DNA of 64,000 nucleotides from an uncultured Thioclava sp. (GCF_913064665.1 NZ_CAJYBT010000012.1:34170-98169), one strand, 5' to 3'; shown: positions 36,334-48,355, counted from the first letter of the stretch. The notes: generated by a model from the sequence alone, not told the origin. Numbers and translations are program-made.

Positions 36334-37302
36334 ATGGCTTTGTTGGATGTGCGCGATCTGAACGTGCGTTTCGCCACCCAAGAGGGCGCAGTGCATGCGG
36401 TCAACGGGGTGAGTTTCGCGCTGGAGGCGGGCGAGACGTTGGGCATCGTGGGCGAAAGTGGTTCGGGCAAATCGCAGCTCGCGTTTTCGATTCTCGGGCT
36501 TTTGGCGGCCAATGGGCGCGCCAGCGGCTCGGTCGCGTTCGAGGGCCGTGAGATTTTGAACCTGCCCGAAGCGCAGCTCAACAAAATCCGCGCCGATCGG
36601 ATTGCGATGGTGTTTCAAGACCCGATGACCGCGCTCAACCCCTATATGCGGATTTCGGACCAGATGGCTGAGACGCTGATGCAGCACAAAGGTCTGTCCA
36701 AGCGCGATGCTGTGGCGCAGGCGGTGGTGATGCTGGATGCGGTGAAAATCCCCGATGCCAAGAACCGGGTGCGACTGTTCCCGCATGAGTTCTCGGGCGG
36801 GATGCGCCAGCGCGTGATGATCGCGATGGCGTTGCTGTGCAAACCCGATGTGCTGATCGCGGATGAACCGACCACTGCGCTGGATGTGACGGTGCAGGCG
36901 CAGATCATGGACCTGCTGGGCGAGCTGCGGCGCGAGTTGGGCATGGCGACGGTGTTGATCACCCACGATCTGGGCGTCGTTGCTGGCTTTTGCGAGCGCG
37001 CGATCGTCATGTATGGCGGCCAAGTGATGGAGCAATCGCCGATTGACCCGCTGTTTGCGCAGCCCACGCATCCTTACACGCGCGGGCTTCTAGCGGCCCT
37101 TCCGCGGCTGGATGCCAATAGCACGATGACTCCGATCCGGGGCAATCCGCCCAACATGACCGGCGCGCCGACCGGCTGCCCGTTCTGTCCGCGTTGCGAT
37201 TTCGTGGAAGACATCTGCGCGGTGAAAATGCCCCCGCTCACTACGTTCGCGGCAGGGCGCGCGCGCGCCTGTCACCGCCCCATTGAGGAGGTCGCCGCAT
37301 GA
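36334..37302 (+). CDS. oppD: Oligopeptide ABC transporter ATPase OppD
   Basis: 322 residues: Walker A GESGSGKSQ (the usual Thr/Ser then Gln, residues about 38-46), signature FSGGMRQRVMIAMAL, Walker B VLIADEPTTALD, and the C-terminal Opp/Dpp cysteine cluster GCPFCPRCDFVEDIC (about 284-298), which binds an iron-sulfur cluster in characterised members. ATG 36334, one base after oppC; overlaps oppF by 4 nt. Confidence 0.94.
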   Translation: MALLDVRDLNVRFATQEGAVHAVNGVSFALEAGETLGIVGESGSGKSQLAFSILGLLAANGRASGSVAFEGREILNLPEAQLNKIRADRIAMVFQDPMTALNPYMRISDQMAETLMQHKGLSKRDAVAQAVVMLDAVKIPDAKNRVRLFPHEFSGGMRQRVMIAMALLCKPDVLIADEPTTALDVTVQAQIMDLLGELRRELGMATVLITHDLGVVAGFCERAIVMYGGQVMEQSPIDPLFAQPTHPYTRGLLAALPRLDANSTMTPIRGNPPNMTGAPTGCPFCPRCDFVEDICAVKMPPLTTFAAGRARACHRPIEEVAA

Positions 37303-38312
37303 GTGCGCCACTGATTGAGGCCCGTGATCTGCGGGTGACGTTCGACATTCGCCGCGCCTCGGATCTGCCGTGGACCACGCCGCCACAGCTGCGTGCCGTG
37401 AACGGTGTCAGCTTTGCGCTGGAGGAAGGCAAAACGCTGGGCATCGTGGGTGAAAGCGGATGTGGCAAGTCTACGCTCGCGCGCGCTTTGATCCGGATGT
37501 TGCCCGCCGAGGGGCAGGTAATCTGGCAAGGCGAGACCGATCTGGTGCCGCTGGGTCCGCGCGCGATGCTGAAGCACCGCGCTGATATTCAGATGATCTT
37601 TCAAGACCCTCTGGCGTCGCTTGATCCGCGTATGACCGTGGGGGAAATCATCGCCGAGCCGCTGCGCACGCATCGCCCCAAGATGGGCCGCAAAGAGCGG
37701 CGCGAAAAGGTGCGCGCGGTGATGGAAAAGGTCGGGTTGCTGCCCAACCAGATCAATCGCTACCCGCATGAGTTTTCGGGCGGTCAGTGTCAGCGCATCG
37801 GGATTGCGCGCGCGCTGGTGGTCGAGCCGAAACTGCTGATCTGCGATGAGCCCGTCTCGGCGCTGGATGTGTCGATTCAGGCGCAGGTGATCGCGCTCCT
37901 CGAAGATCTGCGCCGCGATCTGGGCCTGACGATCATTTTCATCGCCCATGATTTGTCGGTGGGGCGCCATGTCTGCGACGAGGTGATGGTGCGCTATCTG
38001 GGCGCAATGATGGAGGCGGGGCCGACCGAGAAACTGTTCACCGCGCCCCAGCATCCCTACACGCAGGCGCTGCTATCGGCCGTGCCGATCCCCGATCCGG
38101 TGGTGGAGCGCGCCAAGAAACTGATCGCGCTTGAGGGCGATTTGCCAAGCCCCCTCAATCCGCCTTCGGGGTGCCCGCTGCGTACGCGCTGTGCGCGCGC
38201 AACCGAGATTTGCGCGACCACCCCGCCTACCGCGACGATTGAGGGGCGCGAGGTGTTTTGCCATCACCCCGGCCCTGCGCCCGAGTTGCAGGCAATCTTG
38301 GAACATGACTGA
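37299..38312 (+). CDS. oppF: Oligopeptide ABC transporter ATPase OppF
   Basis: 337 residues: Walker A GESGCGKST, Q-loop IFQDPLASLDPRMTV, signature FSGGQCQRIGIARAL (Cys in place of the common Arg/Gln), Walker B LLICDEPVSALD, and a C-terminal cysteine cluster GCPLRTRCARATEIC. Partner of OppD; together they drive import of peptides. Last gene of the operon, followed by a 9-bp hairpin. Confidence 0.94.
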   Translation: MSAPLIEARDLRVTFDIRRASDLPWTTPPQLRAVNGVSFALEEGKTLGIVGESGCGKSTLARALIRMLPAEGQVIWQGETDLVPLGPRAMLKHRADIQMIFQDPLASLDPRMTVGEIIAEPLRTHRPKMGRKERREKVRAVMEKVGLLPNQINRYPHEFSGGQCQRIGIARALVVEPKLLICDEPVSALDVSIQAQVIALLEDLRRDLGLTIIFIAHDLSVGRHVCDEVMVRYLGAMMEAGPTEKLFTAPQHPYTQALLSAVPIPDPVVERAKKLIALEGDLPSPLNPPSGCPLRTRCARATEICATTPPTATIEGREVFCHHPGPAPELQAILEHD

Positions 38313-38321
38313 GAAAACGAC

Positions 38322-38345
38322 GCGGGCGGTCTAACCACCGCCCGC
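38322..38345 (+). terminator. Hairpin after the opp operon
   Basis: GCGGGCGGT pairs perfectly with ACCGCCCGC around CTAACC, 9 nt after the oppF stop. No U-tract, but position and stability suggest a terminator. Confidence 0.6.
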
Positions 38346-38458
38346 TCACGCCGATTTGTGCCACGCGACAGAACAGGGTTTGTCCGAACGGTCAAAACGC
38401 TGTTACGATCCTGCGATAGAGCGCTTCGACAAGAAGCCATTTCTCGGAGGTCATCCCA

Positions 38459-40426
38459 ATGTCGTTGTTTTCACGCCGCCAATTTCTGCTTACCAGCACC
38501 GCCGCGAGCGGCCTGGTTCTGGTGCACCCGTTCACCGCAAAGGCGGCTGCGGGGCAGGCCCATCTGCGCTTGCTGTGCACGACAGATATTCACTGCCATA
38601 TCCGCCCCTATGATTACTACGCCGACAAGCCAGTCGATACGGTGGGTCTGTCGCGCACCGCTACCTTGATCGAGGGCGTGCGTGCCGAAGCCGCCAATAC
38701 GATGACGTTCGACAATGGCGACTACATGCAGGGCAACCCGATGGCCGACTACATCGCCTATTCCAAGGGGATGAAAGAGGGCGACACCCATCCCGTCATC
38801 GCGGCAATGAATGCGTTGGGCTATGATTGTGGCACGCTGGGCAATCACGAATTCAACTACGGCATGGATTTTCTGGTCAAGGTGAATGCCAAGGCGGGCT
38901 TCCCGATGGTCTGTGCGAACTTTGCCCATAAGCTGGGGACGAACCCGCGCGACGATGATTTGTACATGCTGCCCTACACCATTCTGGACAAGGAACTGGT
39001 GGATGGCGCGGGCAATAAGCAGCCCATTAAGGTCGGCGTCATTGGCTTTGTGCCGCCCCAGATCATGCAATGGGACCGCAGCCATCTTGAGGGGAACTAC
39101 AACACCCGCGACATCGTAGAGGCCGCCCGTGCCTGGGTGCCCCAAATGCGCGATGACGGTGCAGATATTATTGTGGCGCTGGCCCATACGGGCATTGATG
39201 CCGGGCCCCAAAGCGACGGGATGGAGAACGCGGCCCTCTATCTGGCTGGTGTCGATGGGATCGACGTGGTGATCACGGGTCACCAGCACCTGAACTTCCC
39301 CGGCAAGGACTTTGAGGGCCCCGGCATCGACAATGACATGGGCACTTTGATGGGCAAGCCGGCGGTGCAGGCGGGGTTCTGGGGGAACCATATGGGCCTG
39401 ATCGACCTGATGCTGGAACAAGACGGCGGCACGTGGAAGATCGCGACACATACCTCTGAAATCCGCCCGATCTTCAAACGCGGCGAGGATCGCTCGATCA
39501 CGCCACTGACCGACGATTATGGCCCCGTTCTGCACAGCTCGGATCAGGTGCATGAGGCGACGCTGCAATATGTCCGCGCCAAGGTGGGCGAGACCACCGC
39601 GCCGCTTTATTCCTACTTCGCGTTGGTGGCGGATGATCCTTCGGTGCAGATCGTGTCCAACGCGCAGCTTTGGTATGTCAAACAACTGCTAGAGGGCACG
39701 CCCGAGGGCAAGCTGCCGCTTCTCTCGGCAGCGGCCCCGTTCAAGGCGGGCGGGCGCGGCGGCCCGGAATATTACACCGATGTTCCCAAAGGCCCGATCG
39801 CGATCAAGAACGTGGCGGATCTGTATCTCTATCCCAACACGCTGCAGGCGGTGAAGGTGACCGGCGCGCAGGTCAAGGATTGGCTGGAACGCTCGGCGGG
39901 GATGTTCAACCAAGTGGCGGCGGGCGCAAAAGATGTGGCCCTGCTCAACCCGGATTTCCCCAGCTACAATTTCGATGTGATCGATGGGGTGACCTATCAG
40001 ATCGACATCACGCAGCCTTCGAAATTCGGTAAGGACGGTGATGTGGTGAACCCCGATACGAACCGCATCGTCAATCTGCAATTTGGCGGCAAGCCGATTG
40101 ACCCTGCGGCCGAGTTCGTGATCGCCACGAACAACTATCGCGCCTCGGGTGGGGGGCAGTTCCCCGGTGCTGATGGCTCGACCGTGATCTATCGCGCACC
40201 CGATACCAACCGCGATGTGATCGTGCGCTACATTCACGACAAGGGGACGATCAGCCCGCAGGCAGATGCCAACTGGTCGTTTGCTCCGGCGGGTGGTGCG
40301 ACGGTTTTGTTTGAAACCGGCCCCAAGGCGCAGGCCTATCTCGAAGATGTGAAGTCGCGCGGACTTAAGATCGAACCTGCCGATGGGGGCGAGGGTGGCT
40401 TTGCGCGCTACCGAATTACGATCTAA
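38459..40426 (+). CDS. cpdB: Periplasmic 2',3'-cyclic-nucleotide phosphodiesterase / 3'-nucleotidase
   Basis: 655 residues. N-terminal twin-arginine signal ([14 protein letters not shown], 5-18). Metallophosphatase domain: [44 protein letters not shown] (GNHE), [10 protein letters not shown] and [11 protein letters not shown]; then a C-terminal 5'-nucleotidase domain (about 360-655). Length and motif order match CpdB, which hydrolyses 2',3'-cyclic NMP and 3'-nucleotides for nucleoside and phosphate salvage. CGGAGG precedes the ATG. Own transcript, ended by the hairpin at 40449-40469. Confidence 0.92.
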   Translation: MSLFSRRQFLLTSTAASGLVLVHPFTAKAAAGQAHLRLLCTTDIHCHIRPYDYYADKPVDTVGLSRTATLIEGVRAEAANTMTFDNGDYMQGNPMADYIAYSKGMKEGDTHPVIAAMNALGYDCGTLGNHEFNYGMDFLVKVNAKAGFPMVCANFAHKLGTNPRDDDLYMLPYTILDKELVDGAGNKQPIKVGVIGFVPPQIMQWDRSHLEGNYNTRDIVEAARAWVPQMRDDGADIIVALAHTGIDAGPQSDGMENAALYLAGVDGIDVVITGHQHLNFPGKDFEGPGIDNDMGTLMGKPAVQAGFWGNHMGLIDLMLEQDGGTWKIATHTSEIRPIFKRGEDRSITPLTDDYGPVLHSSDQVHEATLQYVRAKVGETTAPLYSYFALVADDPSVQIVSNAQLWYVKQLLEGTPEGKLPLLSAAAPFKAGGRGGPEYYTDVPKGPIAIKNVADLYLYPNTLQAVKVTGAQVKDWLERSAGMFNQVAAGAKDVALLNPDFPSYNFDVIDGVTYQIDITQPSKFGKDGDVVNPDTNRIVNLQFGGKPIDPAAEFVIATNNYRASGGGQFPGADGSTVIYRAPDTNRDVIVRYIHDKGTISPQADANWSFAPAGGATVLFETGPKAQAYLEDVKSRGLKIEPADGGEGGFARYRITI

Positions 40427-40448
40427 AATATATGAAATCAATGACTTG

Positions 40449-40469
40449 AAGGGGCGCATTGCGCTCCTT
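40449..40469 (+). terminator. Terminator after cpdB
   Basis: AAGGGGCGC pairs with GCGCTCCTT (9 bp, one G-T) around ATT, followed by CTTGCGTTT, 22 nt after the cpdB stop. Confidence 0.6.
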
Positions 40470-40599
40470 CTTGCGTTTGGCCTACATGCGTTCGCTCAAA
40501 TAGGATCGGTAGCAATCTGGCGGCGGAAGTTGCGCGTACTATCGTAAGAATAGCGTGCAAGGCCAGTATCATATTGGCGCAGACAGGGAGTGTGAGTGG

Positions 40600-41826
40600 A
40601 TGGTGACCGCCTTGAGGCACGCGCGTGGCATCGCACTGATGGCTGCACTGACGATAGTGGCGACGCAGGCGATGGCGCAGGGCTTTCCGGGGTCTGGCAG
40701 GGGCGGACCGACCGAGGTCGGGGTGATGGCGCTCAAGACGCAGGATGTGCCCTATATCGTGACCTTGCCGGGGCGCGCAGTCGCCTATGAGCAGACCGAT
40801 ATTCGCCCCCGCGTCAACGGCCAGATCAAATCCATCGATTATGATGCCGGTCATCGGGTGAAGACGGGCGATGCGCTGTTTCACATCGACGATGACACCT
40901 ATCAGGCCGCGCTGAGTGCCGCACAGGCAGAGCAGGCCAGCGCACAAGCCAATGTCCAAGCCGCTCAAGCCCAGGTGGATCGCTATACTAAGCTGGAAAA
41001 GACCTCTATTTCGGTCAGCGATCTGGAAACGGCGAAGGTGACGCTGGCGCAGGCCAAGGCCGCGCAGTTGCAAGCCAAGGCCGATCTGCAAACCGCGCAG
41101 CTTGATCTGGACCGCACAGTGATCCGCGCGCCGATTGATGGAATTCCCGATGTGGCGCAGGTCTCGGTCGGCTCGCTTGTGACGGCCAATCAAACCACCG
41201 CGCTCACTACGGTGACGCGGCTGGACCCGATTTATGTCGATGTCTCTGAAAGCTCGGCGCGGATCATGAAAGTGCGCCAGCGCATCGACAAGGGCACGCT
41301 GACGCGCGGCGCGCAGTTGAAAGTGTCGCTGCTGCTGGAAACCGGGGAAGATTACGACCGCACCGGCACGCTGATCAGCCCCGGTGCCACGGTTTCCGCG
41401 ACAACCGGGACGGTTGATTTTCGCTTCCGGTTCGACAATCCGAACCGGATGATCCTGCCCGGCCAGTTCCTGCGCGCCAAGATCACCTTGGGCAATACGC
41501 AAGCGATCCTTGTGCCCCAGCGCGCGACCACGCGTCAGGGGGATGGCTCGCTTACGGCGTTTGTGGCCAGCGATGGCAAGGCCAAGAAGGTCACGCTGAC
41601 CACTGCAGGCACCTATCAAAATGCCTGGATCGTGACCGATGGGATCAAAAGCGGGGAAGCGGTGATCCTAGATGGGCTCAAGAATCTGCGCGATGGCGCC
41701 GAGGTGAAAACCGTGCCCGTGACGATCAATGCGCAAGGGGTGGTGAAGGACGCAACGCCCAACAGCCCTGACGCCTCAGCCAATGGCGCTACCGCCACCC
41801 CGGCCAGCGTCGCAAAAAGCGAGTGA
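40600..41826 (+). CDS. RND efflux periplasmic adaptor (AcrA/MexA type)
   Basis: 408 residues. N-terminal signal sequence (about 1-27, ending AMA, no lipobox Cys), lipoyl halves around RVNGQIKSIDYDAGHRVKTG and TVIRAPIDGIPDVAQVSVG, an alpha-helical hairpin about 85-150 (Gln/Ala-rich coiled coil) and a beta-barrel domain. Start ATG 40600 with GGGAG nine bases upstream; an upstream GTG at 40555 is less likely. The stop is 7 bp from the RND gene. Exports hydrophobic drugs with the pump; no TolC-like gene is adjacent. Confidence 0.9.
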   Translation: MVTALRHARGIALMAALTIVATQAMAQGFPGSGRGGPTEVGVMALKTQDVPYIVTLPGRAVAYEQTDIRPRVNGQIKSIDYDAGHRVKTGDALFHIDDDTYQAALSAAQAEQASAQANVQAAQAQVDRYTKLEKTSISVSDLETAKVTLAQAKAAQLQAKADLQTAQLDLDRTVIRAPIDGIPDVAQVSVGSLVTANQTTALTTVTRLDPIYVDVSESSARIMKVRQRIDKGTLTRGAQLKVSLLLETGEDYDRTGTLISPGATVSATTGTVDFRFRFDNPNRMILPGQFLRAKITLGNTQAILVPQRATTRQGDGSLTAFVASDGKAKKVTLTTAGTYQNAWIVTDGIKSGEAVILDGLKNLRDGAEVKTVPVTINAQGVVKDATPNSPDASANGATATPASVAKSE

Positions 41827-41833
41827 TCCCAAT

Positions 41834-44800
41834 ATGATCCGCTTTTTCATTCACCGTCCGGTCTTTGCCATCGTTCTGGCGTTGGTGACCATTTTGGCGG
41901 GCGGTTATGCGGTGACGCAGCTGCCTGTGTCGCAATATCCCGAGGTCGCGCCCACCACGATCCGCATTTCGGCCAGCTATTCGGGGGCTACGGCGCAGGC
42001 GGTCGAGAACTCTGTCACCACGCCGATTGAGGACTCTCTGACGGGTCTTGACGGCATGCTCTACATGGAGAGCCGGTCCAATCAAGGATCGTCGCGCGTG
42101 ACACTGACCTTTGATAGCTCGATCACGCCGATTGATGCCGAAAACGAGGTCCAGACCAAGATCCGCCAAATCGAAAGTCAGCTGCCCGATGCGGTGCAGA
42201 CTTCGGGGGTGAACGTGTCGCGCTCTGCCTCGGACATCTTGATGGTGGGCGCGCTCGTCTCCAGCGATGGCAAATATTCGACGGTCGAGCTGGGCAACAT
42301 TCTGGATACCGAGGTCAAGGGCTCGGTCGAGCGCACAGCGGGCGTGGGTGGGCTGAATATCTTTGGCTCGGGCTTTGCGATGCGAGTCTGGCTTGATCCT
42401 TATAAACTTGAGCAATATCAACTCACGGCGAATGACGTCACTACCGCAGTGAAGGCGCAAAACACGACCGTCTCAGTCGGCTCGCTGGGCGATCTGCCCA
42501 CCACGCAGGGCCAGCAATTCACCGCCACGATCACCGCACAAAGTCAGCTTACCTCGGTCGATCAGTTTGAAAAGATTCTGCTCAAGACCGAAAGCGACGG
42601 CTCGGCGGTGTATCTGGGCGATGTGGCGCGTATCGAAATCGGGCAACAGGATTACGGCACCAATTCCAAGTTCAACGGGATGAATGCGTCGGGGTTTGGG
42701 GTCAACCTTGCCAGTGGGGCCAACGCGGTGGATACGGCGGCGGCGGTGCGCGCAACGCTTGATCGGCTCGCTCCCTCACTGCCAGCGGGCGTGAGTTTTC
42801 AGATTGCCTATGACACCTCGCCCTTCGTGAAATTGTCGATTGAGAAGGTCTATCACACGCTGGCCGAAGCGATCCTTCTGGTGTTGCTGGTGATCTTGAT
42901 CTTCCTGCAGAAATGGCGCGCCACGCTGATCCCGATCGTGGCCGTTCCTGTCGTTTTGATGGGCACTTTCGCGGTGCTGCTGGTGGCGGGCTATTCGATC
43001 AACACCCTCACGATGTTCGCTATGGTGCTGGCGATTGGTTTGCTGGTCGATGACGCCATCGTTGTGGTGGAAAACGTCGAGCGGGTGATGGAGGAAGAAG
43101 GCCTGAGCCCGATGCAGGCGACCGAAAAGAGCATGAGCCAGATCACCGGAGCGCTGGTCGGGGTGGCGCTGGTGCTGTCGGCGGTATTCCTACCAATGGC
43201 GTTTTTCCCCGGCTCCACGGGGGTGATCTATCGGCAATTCTCGGTCACCATCATTACGGCGATGGTGCTGTCAGCCGTGGTGGCCCTGATCTTGACGCCC
43301 GCCTTGGCCGCCAAGCTGTTGCGCCCTGCAAAGGGGCGCCCGATTGCGCCGGCGCGCGTCTTCAACACCGGGTTTGGCAAGGTGCGGGGCGGCTATGTGG
43401 CGGCGGTCAAACGCATCTTGCGCAAGCCCTTCTTGATGGCTCTGGTGCTTGTGGTGGTTCTGGCGGCGGCGTGGGGCGTGACACAGCGCCTGCCATCTTC
43501 GTTCCTGCCCAAAGAGGACCAAGGCGTGATGATGGTGATCGTGAACCTGTCGGATGGTTCGACGACGGCGCAAACATCCGATGTCGTCGATCAGATTACC
43601 CATTATTTGCTGACGCAGGAAAAAGCCGACGTGACCTCGGTTTTCGCGACATTGGGCTTTGCCTATGGCGGTTCGGGTCAGAACACCGCGATGGTTTTTG
43701 CCAAGCTCAAGGATTTCAGCCAGCGAAGCGGAATCCAACAAGGCGTCGCGGCGATTGCGGCGCGGGGCAATGCCCATTTTGCGGGGCTGCGCGCCGGGCA
43801 GGTATTCTTTGTGCAGCCGTCCTCGATCCGCGGTCTTGGCAATACGTCGGGCTTCCAGATGTATCTGGTCGATCAGTCGAATGCGGGCACGGCTGCGCTG
43901 AGTGCGGCGGCCGATACGCTTGTGACCGAGGCCAAGGCGGATCCCCGCCTGACCAATGTGCGGGTGCGTGGGGCCGATGACAATGCCGCGTTGCAACTCA
44001 ATATCGACCAGCAAAAGGCCGAGAGCTTTGGGCTATCCCTGAGCGATCTCAATTCGATGCTGTCGGTGATTTTCTCGGGGCGGAACGTCAATGACTTTGA
44101 TCTCAACGGCAATTTGCGCCCGGTGATCGTGCAGGCCGACGCGCCTTACCGGATGCAGCCGGGCGATATTGACACTTGGTATGCGCGCAATTCCGGCGGC
44201 GAGATGGTGCCGTTTTCGGCCTTCGCAAGCACCAAATGGGTGTCGATCGCGCCGCAACTGTCGCGCTATAATGCCACCAATGCGATCGAGATTTCCGGCC
44301 AGTCCTCGCAAAGCACCAGTTCGGGGGCGGCGATGGATGCGATGCAGGAACTGGTCAGCAACCTGCCGGGCGGCTATGGGCTGGCGTGGACGGGTCTCAG
44401 CTATCAGGAGCGCCAATCAGGCAATCAGGCCCCCTTCCTTTATGCGCTTTCGGTGCTGGTGGTCTTTCTCTGCCTCGCGGCGCTGTATGAAAGTTGGTCG
44501 ATCCCGCTTTCGGTCATGCTGGCCGTGCCAGTGGGCGTTTTGGGGGCGTTGGCGGCGGCGTGGGTGTCGGGGCAGGCCAATGACGTCTATTTCAAAGTTG
44601 GCATCCTTACGACCATCGGGCTGGCGGCGAAAAACGCCATTCTGATTGTGGAATTTGCCCGCAATCTTGAAGCTGAGGGGCGCGAGTTGATCGAGGCGAC
44701 GCTGGAAGCCGCGCGGTTGCGATTGCGTCCGATTTTAATGACATCACTGGCCTTTATGCTGGGGGTCTTGCCTTTGGCTATTGCCACCGGGGCAGGGGCG

Positions 44801-44935
44801 TCTGCACAAAAGGCGATTGGGATCGGCGTGCTGGGCGGTATGGCTGCAGCTACGTTTATCGGCGTGTTCATGGTCCCTGCGTTTTATGTGCTGGTGCGCA
44901 AGCTGACGCCGAAAGGGAAGCCGCAGGTAAAGTAG
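41834..44935 (+). CDS. RND multidrug efflux pump inner-membrane subunit (AcrB/MexB type)
   Basis: 1033 residues, full-length HAE1-family transporter with 12 transmembrane segments and two large periplasmic loops. N-terminal [17 protein letters not shown] is canonical. Proton-relay residues are present in [18 protein letters not shown] (adjacent Asp pair in TM4), and the TM10-11 block contains [17 protein letters not shown] 41834 overlaps no gene; the frame is open 17 codons upstream inside the adaptor gene. Uses an outside channel from another locus. No dedicated TetR regulator is beside it. Confidence 0.95.
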   Translation: MIRFFIHRPVFAIVLALVTILAGGYAVTQLPVSQYPEVAPTTIRISASYSGATAQAVENSVTTPIEDSLTGLDGMLYMESRSNQGSSRVTLTFDSSITPIDAENEVQTKIRQIESQLPDAVQTSGVNVSRSASDILMVGALVSSDGKYSTVELGNILDTEVKGSVERTAGVGGLNIFGSGFAMRVWLDPYKLEQYQLTANDVTTAVKAQNTTVSVGSLGDLPTTQGQQFTATITAQSQLTSVDQFEKILLKTESDGSAVYLGDVARIEIGQQDYGTNSKFNGMNASGFGVNLASGANAVDTAAAVRATLDRLAPSLPAGVSFQIAYDTSPFVKLSIEKVYHTLAEAILLVLLVILIFLQKWRATLIPIVAVPVVLMGTFAVLLVAGYSINTLTMFAMVLAIGLLVDDAIVVVENVERVMEEEGLSPMQATEKSMSQITGALVGVALVLSAVFLPMAFFPGSTGVIYRQFSVTIITAMVLSAVVALILTPALAAKLLRPAKGRPIAPARVFNTGFGKVRGGYVAAVKRILRKPFLMALVLVVVLAAAWGVTQRLPSSFLPKEDQGVMMVIVNLSDGSTTAQTSDVVDQITHYLLTQEKADVTSVFATLGFAYGGSGQNTAMVFAKLKDFSQRSGIQQGVAAIAARGNAHFAGLRAGQVFFVQPSSIRGLGNTSGFQMYLVDQSNAGTAALSAAADTLVTEAKADPRLTNVRVRGADDNAALQLNIDQQKAESFGLSLSDLNSMLSVIFSGRNVNDFDLNGNLRPVIVQADAPYRMQPGDIDTWYARNSGGEMVPFSAFASTKWVSIAPQLSRYNATNAIEISGQSSQSTSSGAAMDAMQELVSNLPGGYGLAWTGLSYQERQSGNQAPFLYALSVLVVFLCLAALYESWSIPLSVMLAVPVGVLGALAAAWVSGQANDVYFKVGILTTIGLAAKNAILIVEFARNLEAEGRELIEATLEAARLRLRPILMTSLAFMLGVLPLAIATGAGASAQKAIGIGVLGGMAAATFIGVFMVPAFYVLVRKLTPKGKPQVK

Positions 44936-45044
44936 GCTTGTTTGCTGCAGAATTGCTTCACAGGGTTGGATTGAACCGACTGTTAATCATTCGCGCGTAA
45001 AGGTGAGACATCCTGTCTTGTCTCTACGTGCGAGGACCATTCCT

Positions 45045-48029
45045 GTGTCGAACCCGATCAACAATATTCGCATCACGCTGAAACTGCCGGTGATTATCGT
45101 ATTGCTTACGATTGGCGCGATTGCGGCCACCGCCATGGCGGCTTATCGCAGTTCCTCTGCCACAATTATCGAAGAGGCACATTTACGCTTTTCGGCGATC
45201 TCAAATGCGCGCGAAGGGGCACTGGAAGCGGTGCTTGAAGTGGTAGATCACGACCTGCATGCGCAATCGAAAAACCCGCTTATGGCCGAGGCGATTACCG
45301 GGTTTTCAGCGGCGTTCAAGCAATATGATGAACCGCTGCGCGATTTGCAAAAGCTCTATGTCGAGGACAATCCCAACCCGCTGGGCAAAAAAGATGATCT
45401 TGTAAGCGCGGGGGATGAAACCGCCTATGATCACTTGCATGCACGGTTTCACCGCGCCCTCGATGCCGCGCAGAACGACAAGGGCTATTACGACATTTAC
45501 CTCATCAACACTGAGGGTGACGTCATCTACACCGTGTTCAAAGAATTGGACTACGCGACCAATCTTTTGACGGGCGCTTATAAGGATACAGGCCTTGCCA
45601 AGGTATTTCGCGAGGCGCTGGCGACCAAGGGCGATCAAGTCGCTTTTGATGATTTTCAAGCCTATGCGGCCAGTCACGGTGCGCCAGCTGCGTTCATGGC
45701 GCGGCCGGTTATGGATGATGCTGGCAAACGTGTTGGTGTGCTGGCCTATCAAATTCCGATCGACGGGCTCAATGCTGCGGTGAACGACTTTTCTGATCTG
45801 GGTTTAAGTGGTGATGCCTATCTGGCCGGGTACGATGGGCTGATGCACACAGATAGCGCTAAATCGAAGACGCAAGATATCCTTGTCACAAAGGTCGATA
45901 ATCCGGCTGTGAAAGCCGCCCTGTCAGGCAAGACCGGGTTTCTCGAAGCGACGGATCGGTTTGGAAATCTAAGCTTGATGCATTATCAGCCCATCGACAT
46001 CTACGGCATGCGATCAGCGTTGATCGTCAAGGAAGATCTGGCCGAGGTGCTTGCACCCGTTCGGACAATGCGCAATCAAATCATGATCATTGGCGGTGTG
46101 ATCGCGGCAATTGCAGCGCTGATTGCAGTGCTGATGTCGCGTTCAATCGCGTTGCCTCTGTCGCGTGTTGGCACGGCAATGCTTTCGATCTCGGAAAAGC
46201 ACTATGATGTCGCATTCCCGGCAAGTGCGCGCGGCGATGAAATCGGCAAAATCTCCAAAACTCTCGAGATATTCCGCGATAAGATGAAAGCAGCCGACGC
46301 TATGGCACGTGAAGCAGCGTTCAAGAGTGCCGCCTTCTCTGATAACTCTTCTGCATTGATGATGGTCGATGAAGACTTCAACATTCTCTATGTCAACCAA
46401 GCGATGAGCGATCTTGTGCGTGAACGCGCGGTCGATTTCGACACCGTTCAAAAGGGTTTGGACGGCGAAAATTTCATCGGTATGAATATGGATCAGTTCC
46501 ATGTGCTGCCGGAAAAGGCACGCGCGCGGCTTGCGAACCCTGCAAATCTTCCATTTCAGACCTATTTGAAGCTGGGGAACAGCTATTTCTCCTTGGCGGT
46601 CTCGTCGGCGAATGATGAAGACGGAGAACATGTCGGCTTCGTGGTTGAGTGGAAAAACCAAACTCGGACCCTGCGTGAGGCCTCAATCTTCAAGGCGCTG
46701 GACACAGGACAAATTCGACTGGAAATTTCGCCCGATGCTAAATTGGTATTCGTCAATCAAATGATGTGCAATTTGACCGGGATGGAACTTCGTCATTTCT
46801 TGGGGCGGGATATCGAAGAGGTGGTGAAATACGAGCCGCCCTACGGTCAGCCTGACCGCAGCTTCACCGATTTGATTGCTTCGGGCGAGACAGTGACGGG
46901 CGTGTTCCACATTCAGCATGATGAGGGAACATTGCTCGCCGATGCCAGCCTCAGCCCGATGATTGATCCTTTCGGTAAACTTTCGGGGCTTGTGTTAATC
47001 GGAAATGACGTCACCGAAAGCCGGGCTTCTTTGGATAAGGCGAGGAATGAGCGTGCGCGTTCAAGCCGTGAGCAATCCCTCGTCGTCGAAGAATTGAGAC
47101 GGGCCCTTGGCCAGCTCTCAGAGGGGGATCTGACAACGCGCATCGACGTGCAATTTGGCGAAAGCTATGAAGAATTGCGCTCTGACTTCAACGCTGCATC
47201 AGGCAAGCTGAATGCGGCGGTGGGTGACATCATTGCCAATGCAATCTCGATTCGCGGCGAAACGCAGGAAATCAGTACCGCTGCGGGCTCTCTCGCCAAG
47301 CGTACCGAAACGCAGGCCGCTACGCTTGAGCAAACTGCCGCTGCTCTTGATCAACTTACCGCCTCAGTGCAATCGGCGGCCGATGGGGCCAAGCAAGCCA
47401 GTGCAATGGTGGTTGAGGCGCAAAGCAACGCCCATTCTAGCGAAGGCGTGGTGCGTGAGGCGGTCAACGCAATGGATGAAATCGCCGACAGTTCGCAACA
47501 GATTTCGCGCATTTCCGGCGTCATCGATGAGATCGCGTTCCAGACCAATCTTCTTGCGTTGAACGCAGGTGTCGAGGCCGCCCGCGCGGGCGAGGCAGGG
47601 CGCGGCTTTGCCGTTGTCGCTTCTGAGGTGCGTGCATTGGCGCAGCGCTCTTCGGATGCCGCCCGCGAGATCAATGACTTGATTGATCGCTCTAGCGCGC
47701 AGATTGGCCAGGGCGTCGGCTTGGTTAGCAAGGCTGGGGAGGTGCTCCATTCGATCATGGATGCGGTCAATAGCATTTCGGGTAAGGTGCAGGAAATGGC
47801 GCAAGGGACAACCGAACAAAGTCAGGGGCTGCGAGAGATCAATACCGCCGTGAACCAACTCGATCAGGTCACCCAGCAAAATGCTGCGATGTTCGAAGAG
47901 ACTTCGGCGGCAAGCGCCAAGCTGTTGGAATCAACAACAGAACTGACTGAAACCGTGGGGCAATTTACGACCGGAAAGCTGGCGAATGTGGCGCAAACAA
48001 ATTTGGATCCACAGGCGCTGGCAAGCTAG
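45045..48029 (+). CDS. Methyl-accepting chemotaxis protein with Cache-like sensor, two PAS domains and two HAMP-like regions
   Basis: 994 residues. TM1 about 16-36, periplasmic Cache-type domain about 37-340, TM2 about 345-365, HAMP (about 366-420), PAS 1 ([20 protein letters not shown] on), PAS 2 ([20 protein letters not shown] on), a second HAMP-like segment ([20 protein letters not shown]), and the C-terminal MCP signalling domain with the hairpin tip [20 protein letters not shown]. No NWETF pentapeptide is seen. GTG 45045 with GAGG nine bases upstream is preferred to GTG 45003. Composition is slightly less GC-rich than neighbours. No CheA/CheW genes are adjacent. Confidence 0.88.
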   Translation: MSNPINNIRITLKLPVIIVLLTIGAIAATAMAAYRSSSATIIEEAHLRFSAISNAREGALEAVLEVVDHDLHAQSKNPLMAEAITGFSAAFKQYDEPLRDLQKLYVEDNPNPLGKKDDLVSAGDETAYDHLHARFHRALDAAQNDKGYYDIYLINTEGDVIYTVFKELDYATNLLTGAYKDTGLAKVFREALATKGDQVAFDDFQAYAASHGAPAAFMARPVMDDAGKRVGVLAYQIPIDGLNAAVNDFSDLGLSGDAYLAGYDGLMHTDSAKSKTQDILVTKVDNPAVKAALSGKTGFLEATDRFGNLSLMHYQPIDIYGMRSALIVKEDLAEVLAPVRTMRNQIMIIGGVIAAIAALIAVLMSRSIALPLSRVGTAMLSISEKHYDVAFPASARGDEIGKISKTLEIFRDKMKAADAMAREAAFKSAAFSDNSSALMMVDEDFNILYVNQAMSDLVRERAVDFDTVQKGLDGENFIGMNMDQFHVLPEKARARLANPANLPFQTYLKLGNSYFSLAVSSANDEDGEHVGFVVEWKNQTRTLREASIFKALDTGQIRLEISPDAKLVFVNQMMCNLTGMELRHFLGRDIEEVVKYEPPYGQPDRSFTDLIASGETVTGVFHIQHDEGTLLADASLSPMIDPFGKLSGLVLIGNDVTESRASLDKARNERARSSREQSLVVEELRRALGQLSEGDLTTRIDVQFGESYEELRSDFNAASGKLNAAVGDIIANAISIRGETQEISTAAGSLAKRTETQAATLEQTAAALDQLTASVQSAADGAKQASAMVVEAQSNAHSSEGVVREAVNAMDEIADSSQQISRISGVIDEIAFQTNLLALNAGVEAARAGEAGRGFAVVASEVRALAQRSSDAAREINDLIDRSSAQIGQGVGLVSKAGEVLHSIMDAVNSISGKVQEMAQGTTEQSQGLREINTAVNQLDQVTQQNAAMFEETSAASAKLLESTTELTETVGQFTTGKLANVAQTNLDPQALAS

Positions 48030-48355
48030 AGAGGCACGTTGACCAGATCGAACCGTCGTGACTTTTGCGCAGCCAAAACCCCGTATCGGTCTGCTAGGGA
48101 TGACGCCGGGGTGCTTCCAAAGGGGCGCCAACCTTCGAAGAAATAGTATTTAAGTGCGGATATTTCGTATCGTTGTATGGACGCATTTCCGCGCGAACGC
48201 AGCCGAGGGAGTTGCGTTTGTTCCGGAGGAAAACTTTCTTGGAAAAACGTATGCTTTTTGAACAAACAGACGAAACGTGAGCCGTTCCATCTCCTGAGAG
48301 GAGATGGAACGGCCGGCCCCGAAGGGCGCGGTCGTTAACTTTTAAGGCATAGAGT
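48030..48355. other. Intergenic region between the chemoreceptor and ilvD
   Basis: 326 bp between convergent genes with no supported ORF. It is less GC-rich than its surroundings and contains the perfect hairpin at 48281-48313. Confidence 0.5.
48281..48313. terminator. Perfect 15-bp hairpin downstream of ilvD
   Basis: GCCGTTCCATCTCCT pairs without mismatch with AGGAGATGGAACGGC around a GAG loop, 43 bp past the ilvD stop and 252 bp past the chemoreceptor stop. No clear T-run; probably terminates the leftward ilvD message. Confidence 0.6.

Noticed and set aside
40438..41619. Minus-strand frame of 393 codons opposite the RND adaptor
   Set aside because: Antisense artefact of a certain gene.
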